This document shows, piece by piece, positions 7,808 to 12,815 of a DNA stretch of 12,815 nt. The DNA comes from Alphaproteobacteria bacterium (lineage in GTDB: Bacteria; Pseudomonadota; Alphaproteobacteria; UBA6615): the NCBI GenBank assembly GCA_013003285.1, contig JABDJY010000439.1, positions 1 through 12,815 on the forward strand, read 5' to 3'. Numbering within the stretch: position 1 is the first letter of the stretch; every line of letters starts with the position of its first letter. A program made the position numbers and the translations under genes. Under the pieces are notes generated by a model, which made no database searches, had not been told where the DNA came from, and saw only the letters and a list, made by a program, of their open reading frames with translations.

Positions 7808-8533
7808 ATGGTTGGTAAAATTCGCAAAATCGCCCGCGCCCTGGGCTTCGACATTACGCGCTATCCCGGCGCCGCCACCCAATGGCCGCGCCTGGCCGAG
7901 ATGCTGGCGCGCCACAATGTCACCCTGGTCCTCGACGTTGGCGCCAATATCGGCCAATACGCGGTCTCGTTGCGCAATAACGGCTATGGCGAGCGCATCG
8001 TCTCCTTCGAGCCCCTGTCGAGTGCCCATGCGGAGCTGACCGCCAATGCCGATCTCGACCCGGCCTGGGATGTGGCGCCCCGTTGCGCGGTGGGCGCGGC
8101 GGCCGGCGAGACCAAAATCAATATCTCGCCTGAATCCGATATGAGCTCGTTGCTACCCTTGACCGATGACGCCGCCGAGAAGTTCGCCAGTGTGCGCTCG
8201 ACTGTCCGCGAGAGCGTCCCGGTGACCACCCTGGCCACCGAACTACCGCGCTATGCCAGCGCCAACGATGTGATTTTCGTCAAGTCCGATACCCAAGGCT
8301 ATGAGGCGGAAGTGCTCGCCGGCTTGGCCGGAGTAACCGACCGTGTCATCGGCCTGCAGTTGGAACTCTCGCTGACGCCGATCTACCAAGGCCAGCCGGA
8401 CTATTTGAGCGTCCTCAACCAAGTGGGCGAGTTGGGTTTCACGCCGCACTTGATCATCCCCGGCTATTTCAGCCGCCACCACGGTCAGATGATCGAATTC
8501 GACGTTGTGTGTTTTCGCGAGGGCGCTGGCTAA
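7808..8533 (+). CDS. FkbM-family SAM-dependent methyltransferase
   Basis: A 241-residue cytosolic protein with the Rossmann-type methyltransferase fold. The SAM-binding motif VLDVGANIGQY is at 41-51, FEP at 68-70 is the acidic end of the next strand, and KSDTQGYE at 159-166 matches the conserved FkbM motif. The C-terminal part has HHGQMIEFDVVCFR. FkbM enzymes usually O-methylate sugars, glycans or polyketide-type hydroxyls. The actual acceptor here is unknown, and no glycosyltransferase or polyketide gene is in the window. I chose ATG 7808 because AGGCAGG (7792-7798) sits at a suitable distance; an in-frame TTG at 7799 would add three residues but would overlap that site. The gene converges with the oxygenase gene on the other strand, leaving 24 bases between the stops. 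Confidence 0.88.
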   Translation: MVGKIRKIARALGFDITRYPGAATQWPRLAEMLARHNVTLVLDVGANIGQYAVSLRNNGYGERIVSFEPLSSAHAELTANADLDPAWDVAPRCAVGAAAGETKINISPESDMSSLLPLTDDAAEKFASVRSTVRESVPVTTLATELPRYASANDVIFVKSDTQGYEAEVLAGLAGVTDRVIGLQLELSLTPIYQGQPDYLSVLNQVGELGFTPHLIIPGYFSRHHGQMIEFDVVCFREGAG

Positions 8534-8557
8534 GCTCAGCCCGATCGCGGCCCCCGA

Positions 8558-9211
8558 TCAATCCATGCGAACCGGTGCAGAGCCTTTTCGCCACAGCGTC
8601 GGGCTAATGGTTTCGGTAAAGCGCGTAAACATGATGTTGAAGCTAATGCTGACGCGCTCCTTATCGCCCCGGTTGACTGGCACCTCGTGATTGAGCCAGG
8701 CCGGGAACAGGATCAAACGTCCCTCCATCACCGGCACGGTTACATTGTTGCCGTTGAACGCGTTGCGTTCCTTGACCGGCGGCATGATGGCGGAGGCCTG
8801 GACGCGGGGGTCCTTGAAATCGATGCTGCCCGTGCCTTTGGGAACGGCCACATAATAGACGCCGCTTAAATAATTATTGGGGTGCGTATGGCTGGAGTTC
8901 TTGCCGCCGGTCGGGTTGATATTCGCCCAGCAACTGGTGATCTCGAAGTCGTCATACTCGACTTGCAGAAAATCCAGCGCCCCCTTGGCGGCCTTTCGGA
9001 TCAGCCCCAGCAACTCCTCGAACTCGCTGAGCTCCTGCAACATGGGGTCGGTCTGCCAACTGCCGCCGACCGGCAGAACCGGTTTGGGTTCGGTCAGCGC
9101 ATGAATTTTTTTCAGAAGGTCGCGGTTTAGCCGCGTCCGTGTCTTTTCGTCCAAGTCCATCAACCACAGCGGGGTCGGATAGATTTCTTGCACTTTTAGT
9201 TCTGCGACCAT
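8558..9211 (-). CDS. Putative 2OG-Fe(II) oxygenase, TIGR02466-like
   Basis: A 217-residue protein resembling the putative 2OG-Fe(II) oxygenase family TIGR02466 (Pfam 2OG-FeII_Oxy_5). Recognisable pieces: YPTPLW near the N-terminus, SWQTD (51-55), SCWANINPTGG (93-103), SSHTHPNNYLSGVYYVAVPK (106-125), FKDPR (132-136), then LILFPAWLNHEVPVN (166-180) and ERVSISFN (185-192). His175 and Arg186-x-Ser188 fit the distal iron ligand and the 2-oxoglutarate-binding Arg of a double-stranded beta-helix. At the first ligand position the motif is His108-Thr-His110 rather than His-x-Asp. The substrate is unknown; relatives occur in marine bacteria and phages. GGAGTC five bases before the ATG is a clear ribosome binding site. 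The 112-base gap to the next gene upstream leaves room for its own promoter. Confidence 0.8.
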   Translation of the reverse strand: MVAELKVQEIYPTPLWLMDLDEKTRTRLNRDLLKKIHALTEPKPVLPVGGSWQTDPMLQELSEFEELLGLIRKAAKGALDFLQVEYDDFEITSCWANINPTGGKNSSHTHPNNYLSGVYYVAVPKGTGSIDFKDPRVQASAIMPPVKERNAFNGNNVTVPVMEGRLILFPAWLNHEVPVNRGDKERVSISFNIMFTRFTETISPTLWRKGSAPVRMD

Positions 9212-9323
9212 GCCGACTCCACAACAACGAACTTCAATATCTAACTCGAAGGGATCTCGACGACCCGCCTCACATCCTCTGCTTCCAGCTTAGCATAGGC
9301 GCAGGCGGGCTAGGAATTCGCCC

Positions 9324-9827
9324 CTAACGCGGCTCGATCCGCTCGCTGATGGGCCGTGGACGATTGCGGCGGCGGGCGAGCATACCGACCGGCGCCTTGA
9401 ACAACTCATAGAGAAGCCAGCCGGCAACGATGCCGGCTAGGGCGTAGATCAGCCCGGCGAAACTCAAGGGTAAGGCGGGCTCGAAGACGCGCAGGGTTGC
9501 GGCGGCGATGTCCATATCGAATTCGCGCAGGAAAACAAAGGGCCGCACCGATGCGCTCGCGCCGCTGATCGCCTGCTCACCGGCTTCCAGCGCGGTGACG
9601 CGCTGCTGCAACGAGACGGTCAGGACCTCCAGCGTCGGCGCGTCGAGGGCACGCGTGCTCTCACCGTCAAGGATTTGCGTCAAGCTCAACAGTGCTTCGT
9701 CCACATGGCCACCCAGGCGCTGCAGATATTGCTGAATAAATGCCGGCAGCTGGGCAAAGCACAGGCCCGCCACCGCAGCCAGAATGGTCCCCAGCAGGGT
9801 ATCGCATTTGCGTAAGGTCCATCGCAT
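9324..9827 (-). CDS. DUF2937-like membrane protein of unknown function
   Basis: A 167-residue protein with two predicted membrane helices (about 10-27 and 120-143) around a soluble, probably periplasmic segment of about 90 residues. The segment after helix one, QLPAFIQQYLQRLGGHVDEA, matches what I recall of the DUF2937 family, where an Ile/Val-x-QY-x-QR-x-GGH-like motif follows the first helix. The middle section (about 61-95) looks helical and may form a short coiled coil. The C-terminus is strongly basic (LARRRNRPRP), expected to be cytoplasmic. No function is known to me for this family. No strong ribosome binding site precedes the ATG. It lies 108 bases downstream of xerC on the same strand, so it could be read from the same transcript or have its own promoter. 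Confidence 0.72.
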   Translation of the reverse strand: MRWTLRKCDTLLGTILAAVAGLCFAQLPAFIQQYLQRLGGHVDEALLSLTQILDGESTRALDAPTLEVLTVSLQQRVTALEAGEQAISGASASVRPFVFLREFDMDIAAATLRVFEPALPLSFAGLIYALAGIVAGWLLYELFKAPVGMLARRRNRPRPISERIEPR

Positions 9828-9913
9828 GGGATCACTGCCAGGTTAAATCGAGATATGCGGTTTCGGACGGTTGGCTGCCGCAATCTAGGCACCAGACAAG
9901 GCGAAATTGTGGC

Positions 9914-9930
9914 AGACCCGTATGGGATCT
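9914..9930 (-). terminator. Short hairpin just downstream of xerC
   Basis: On the - strand, AGATCC and GGGTCT can form six pairs (one G-U) around CATAC, starting 5 bases after the xerC stop codon. No T-run follows, so intrinsic termination is doubtful; it may only stabilise the 3' end. Confidence 0.2.
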
Positions 9931-9935
9931 AAGCG

Positions 9936-10916
9936 CTACTTTCCGGCTGCGGCACGCGGATGGGCACGCGAATAGACATCGAGCAGGCGTTCGGCGTCCA
10001 CATCGGTATAGCGCTGGGTGGTCGAGAGCGAGGCGTGGCCCAGCAGTTCCTGAATGGCGCGCAAATCACCGCCGGCGCCCAACAGATGGGTGGCGAAGGA
10101 ATGGCGCAGCGCGTGGGGCGTCGCTTCCTTCGGCAACCCAAGTTGCGCCCGCAATGTCTGCATGCGCCCTTGAACGATGCGCGAATTGAGCCGGCCGCCA
10201 CGGGCGCCGACGAATAACGGCCCGTCGGGCTTCAAACTGCAGGGACAGGCCGCCACATAGGCGTCGATGGCGTCGATGACGATGGGCAGCACCGGCACCT
10301 GACGCTGCTTGCCGCCCTTGCCATCGACGATCAGGCTTCCCCCGGTCGGCACATCGCGGCGGTTTAGGCCGAGTGCCTCGGAAATACGCAGCCCGCAGCC
10401 ATAGAGCAGGGTCAGCACAGCGACATCGCGCGCCGCCACCCAGGGTTCGGAACTATCGCGCTCAGGTTCAGCGGCGCTGTCGAGCAGTTCGCTCATTTCG
10501 CCGACCGCCAAGGCCTTGGGGACAGCGCGGGTACGACGCGGGCTACGCACCGCACCGATCGCCGCATTGTGCGCCAGCGCCTCACGGTCGAGGAAACGGT
10601 AGAACCCGCGCACAACGGATAGGGCGCGGGCGGTCGAGCTGCGGGCCAGACCCGACTGCGTGCGGTGGGCCAACCAGGCGCGGAAATCACCCGACTTGAG
10701 CGCCGCCAAATCTTTTAATCTGGGCGGGCCGCCTAGATGGATTGTCATAAAGTCGAGGAAGGCGCCGAGATCGCGCACATAGGCGGCCAGCGTGTGGGGC
10801 GACGCGCGGCGTTCGGCGGAGAGTTGATCGTACCATTGACCAACCGCGCGGCGCAGCGCGGGATCGGCAACCGCCAATACAGCTTCGTCTGTATTTAGCG
10901 CGGCAGATCCAGCCAT
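9936..10916 (-). CDS. xerC: Tyrosine recombinase XerC
   Basis: Site-specific recombinase that, with XerD, resolves chromosome dimers at dif during division. At 326 residues it is a little longer than E. coli XerC (298), mostly through an N-terminal extension. The N-terminal core-binding domain (about 22-113) has the SPHTLAAYVRDL signature. The catalytic domain (about 135-315) contains the full set of active-site residues: Arg177 (CGLRISEALGL), Lys200 (DGKGGKQRQVPV), His268 and Arg271 (HALRHSFATHLL), His294 (GHASLSTTQRYTDVD) and the nucleophile Tyr303. The ATG lies inside the 3' end of the DUF484 gene with a 22-base overlap and no strong ribosome binding site, which suggests translational coupling. 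XerC rather than XerD or a phage integrase is inferred from the DUF484 partner, since DUF484-xerC is a common proteobacterial pair (yigA-xerC in E. coli). Confidence 0.92.
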   Translation of the reverse strand: MAGSAALNTDEAVLAVADPALRRAVGQWYDQLSAERRASPHTLAAYVRDLGAFLDFMTIHLGGPPRLKDLAALKSGDFRAWLAHRTQSGLARSSTARALSVVRGFYRFLDREALAHNAAIGAVRSPRRTRAVPKALAVGEMSELLDSAAEPERDSSEPWVAARDVAVLTLLYGCGLRISEALGLNRRDVPTGGSLIVDGKGGKQRQVPVLPIVIDAIDAYVAACPCSLKPDGPLFVGARGGRLNSRIVQGRMQTLRAQLGLPKEATPHALRHSFATHLLGAGGDLRAIQELLGHASLSTTQRYTDVDAERLLDVYSRAHPRAAAGK

Positions 10917-11626
10917 GTGCAGATGCTGTGTTCCATGACATGGGCCAGAAACGCCAGCAGCTCGGTTCCCTGGCCGGGATGGAAGCGGCGCGCCTCACGA
11001 CTACCCAAGGCCAACAGCGCTGCTGGCCCATCTTTACGCACCTCGAGGCGCAACAGCGCGTCGGAGCGTACCAGTCCCGCGGTCTCACCAAATATACGCC
11101 GGTCGCCCGGCACATTATCACGCAGTGTGACGTCCCGGTCGGTGCCGATGATCTTGGCAATGGTGCCATCGGGCAGAATGCGGATGCCATGAGATGTGGC
11201 CGGCGCCACGCTGTCGGTCTCCAGACATAGCGCCACCGCATCGATATCCAACAGGCCAACCAGATCGGTCGCCATCAACTCCAACAGATGATCCAGCGAG
11301 CGCGCCGATAGCAGCCGTAATACGGTGGCGTGGATGCGCGCCTGGCTGCGTTGATTGCTGCGCCCGGCATCGATCAAATCGCCATGCTGCTTGGCGCTAC
11401 GCACAAGTTCCGTGCGCAACCGCCCCACCATGGCGTGCTGCAGGTCGACGACTTCACCGCCGTCCGGGTCGGCTTCGGGGAAATCGCGCTCCGGCGCTTC
11501 CATGATGGCCAACAGGTTGGGATGGCGCAGCAGAAAATCGGGATGGGCGCGCAGATAGGCGGCCACCTGCTTCGCCGTAGGATCGAGCGGTTGGGGCGTG
11601 CCCGGCTTGGTTGCTTTTTGACTCAC
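10895..11626 (-). CDS. DUF484 family protein (GAF-like), xerC partner
   Basis: A 243-residue soluble protein of the DUF484 family. The N-terminal signature VAAYLRAHPDFLLRHPNLLA (21-40) is diagnostic. A helical, likely coiled-coil stretch (about 60-108) follows, with DLQHAMVGRLRTEL and the LIDAGRSNQ segment. The remainder (about 110-240) resembles a GAF-type sensory domain: LLDIDAVALCLE, then RSDALLRLEV, then PAALLALGSREARRFHP. The biochemical role is not established; the E. coli counterpart is yigA, also directly before xerC. The start is GTG at 11624-11626 with an AGGGCAGG-type ribosome binding site a few bases upstream. It begins 20 bases after the transaldolase stop and overlaps xerC, so the three genes are likely one operon. 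Confidence 0.85.
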   Translation of the reverse strand: MSQKATKPGTPQPLDPTAKQVAAYLRAHPDFLLRHPNLLAIMEAPERDFPEADPDGGEVVDLQHAMVGRLRTELVRSAKQHGDLIDAGRSNQRSQARIHATVLRLLSARSLDHLLELMATDLVGLLDIDAVALCLETDSVAPATSHGIRILPDGTIAKIIGTDRDVTLRDNVPGDRRIFGETAGLVRSDALLRLEVRKDGPAALLALGSREARRFHPGQGTELLAFLAHVMEHSICTWLDLPR

Positions 11627-11646
11627 CTGACCTGCCCTGTCCTATT

Positions 11647-12336
11647 CTATTCCGCAGCCTTGGCGCGGGTCTTGGCTTGTTCGAGGATCGACTGACCGGT
11701 CTTCTCCCAATCGCCGAGGAAGGCGGCCAGGCCCTTATCCGTCAGCGGATGAGCAAACAGTTGGCGCAGCACGTTCGGCGGCACCGTCGCCACATGGGCG
11801 CCCATCTTCGCGGCTTCGATCACATGGATGGGATGGCGGATCGAGGCCACCAGAATTTCGGTCTCGATCGCCGGATATTGGCTGTAGATGTCGACGATCT
11901 CATCGATCAGATCCATGCCGTTGCCGCCAATATCGTCGATCCGGCCGACGAAAGGCGAGATGAAGCTGGCGCCGACCTTGGCCGCCAGCAGCGCCTGCGC
12001 GGCAGAGAAGCATAGGGTGACATTGACCATGGTGCCCTGATCGCGCAGCACCTTACAGGCCTTCAGTCCAGCCGGGGTCAGCGGCACCTTGATGGTCACG
12101 TTGGGGGCGATGGCGCTGAGCACCTCGGCTTCGGCGAGCATCAAATCGGTCTCGGTGCCGGTAACTTCGGCGCTGACCGGCCCCGGCACGATGGCGCAAA
12201 TTTCGGCGATCACATCGAGAATATTACCGCCCGATTTGGCGATCAATGACGGGTTGGTGGTCACACCATCGAGCAAACCGGTGGCGGCGAGGTCTCGAAT
12301 TTCGTCGAGGTCGGCAGTATCGATGAAAAACTTCAT
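11647..12336 (-). CDS. fsa: Transaldolase-like fructose-6-phosphate aldolase
   Basis: Small transaldolase/fructose-6-phosphate aldolase of the TIM-barrel, Schiff-base type. Length is 229 residues against about 215-220 for the family; the excess is a short charged C-terminal tail. Motifs in order: MKFFIDTADLDEI (Asp6), GVTTNPSLIAKSG (24-36), the Schiff-base Lys83 in VTIKVPLT, VNVTLCFSAAQALLA, and SPFVGRIDD. It either transfers dihydroxyacetone units between sugar phosphates in the non-oxidative pentose phosphate pathway or cleaves fructose 6-phosphate; sequence alone does not separate these two activities well. AGGA 8 bases before the ATG is a good ribosome binding site. It heads the fsa-DUF484-xerC cluster and diverges from priA, an arrangement I recall from alphaproteobacteria. 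Confidence 0.92.
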   Translation of the reverse strand: MKFFIDTADLDEIRDLAATGLLDGVTTNPSLIAKSGGNILDVIAEICAIVPGPVSAEVTGTETDLMLAEAEVLSAIAPNVTIKVPLTPAGLKACKVLRDQGTMVNVTLCFSAAQALLAAKVGASFISPFVGRIDDIGGNGMDLIDEIVDIYSQYPAIETEILVASIRHPIHVIEAAKMGAHVATVPPNVLRQLFAHPLTDKGLAAFLGDWEKTGQSILEQAKTRAKAAE

Positions 12337-12480
12337 CCCAATCGTCCTATTCTAAGGCCGTCTTAAAAAATCGAGCCTGGAGTCCCAAATCCGTTCGAGA
12401 TAGCCATCGACGGCAACGCGGCGTACATACCTCCAACGCCGCCGTTGGCCATAACCGAGTCGGTGAATAGAGTGTAGCCG
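12337..12480. promoter_or_regulatory. Divergent intergenic region between fsa and priA, with a hairpin
   Basis: These 144 bases must hold the promoters for both directions. Reading toward fsa, TTGGGA and TTAAGA spaced by 16 bases make a weak candidate promoter; none stands out toward priA. CAACGCGGCG (12414-12423) pairs with CGCCGCCGTTG (12437-12447) to give a 10-base stem with one bulged C and a 13-base loop. The stem ends 33 bases before the priA ATG, so it could sit in the priA leader RNA or mark a protein-binding site. Confidence 0.4.
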
Positions 12481-12815
12481 ATGGACACTGCCGACACCAC
12501 AGCACCCACGGGAACAAGCGATCAAAAGCGGGTCAGCGTCATGCTGCCTTTGCCGCTCGCCGGCGCCTATGATTACAAGGTCGATGACGATCTGGTGCTG
12601 GGCGATGGCGATTTTGTTGCCGTGCCGTTGGGATCGCGCGAGGTGGTCGGCGTGGTGTGTGGCGACGCGAGCGGGGATGTGGACGACGCCAAGCTCAAGC
12701 CGGTCGCCGCTCGCCTCGACGCACCGCCCCTGCCCGAGAGCCTTCGCAAGTTTGTGGACTGGGTCTCTGCCTACTCGCTTTCGCCGCCGGGCGCTGTCTT
12801 ACGCATGACCATGAG
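12481..12815 (+). CDS. priA: Primosomal protein N' (PriA helicase), N-terminal part (partial)
   Basis: The frame is open from ATG 12481 to the window end (111 complete codons) and continues beyond it. After a variable 16-residue Thr/Ala-rich start it reads VSVMLPLPLAGAYDYKV, then DGDFVAVPLGSREVVGVVCG, and later ESLRKFVDWVSAYSLSPPGA followed by VLRMTM. This is the N-terminal 3'-DNA-binding domain of PriA, the DEAD/DEAH-like helicase that reloads the replisome at stalled forks. The helicase motifs and zinc-binding cysteines lie outside the window. ATG 12481 is preferred over ATG 12541, which would remove the conserved VSV strand before MLPLPLAG. The ribosome binding site is weak. Confidence 0.93.
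   Translation, partial: MDTADTTAPTGTSDQKRVSVMLPLPLAGAYDYKVDDDLVLGDGDFVAVPLGSREVVGVVCGDASGDVDDAKLKPVAARLDAPPLPESLRKFVDWVSAYSLSPPGAVLRMTM

Noticed and set aside
8543..8559. GATCG / CGATC inverted repeat between the convergent FkbM and oxygenase stops
   Set aside because: The stem is only five bases with a seven-base loop and no T-run on either strand, so it is too weak to call a terminator.
9936..10916. Possible phage or island integrase with an attachment site
   Set aside because: The recombinase pairs with DUF484 as in chromosomal xerC loci, no tRNA gene or flanking direct repeat is visible, and the neighbours fsa and priA are core genes.

Overview
The window looks like a chromosomal core region of a fairly GC-rich alphaproteobacterium, possibly Rhodospirillales-like; this is inferred from gene order and protein flavour, and no rRNA or other marker is present to settle it. 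There are 13 protein genes (two cut by the window ends), no RNA gene, no insertion sequence and no CRISPR array that I can see. No intergenic gap reaches 300 bases.

Left part (1-6492, + strand) is the back half of a TCA-cycle operon: the 3' end of sucD (succinyl-CoA synthetase alpha), then sucA, sucB and lpdA, the E1, E2 and E3 of the 2-oxoglutarate dehydrogenase complex, packed with gaps of 72, 32 and 8 bases. The E2 carries two tandem lipoyl domains. A 100-residue two-helix membrane protein reads out of the lpdA stop codon and has no ATG, GTG or TTG start available.

Middle part (6493-9827) is accessory in character: an MFS transporter and an FkbM-type methyltransferase on +, converging on a 2-oxoglutarate/iron oxygenase-like protein (TIGR02466-like) and a DUF2937-like membrane protein on -.

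Right part (9936-12815) is a housekeeping block: on the - strand, reading from right to left, a transaldolase-like fructose-6-phosphate aldolase, a DUF484 protein and the tyrosine recombinase XerC form a tight cluster. Divergent from it on + is the start of priA (primosomal helicase). XerC and PriA both serve chromosome maintenance.

I did not find a clear new defence or mobile system. The items most worth a second look are the start-less small membrane gene after lpdA, the His-x-His metal site of the oxygenase, the double-lipoyl E2, and the hairpin between the transaldolase gene and priA.
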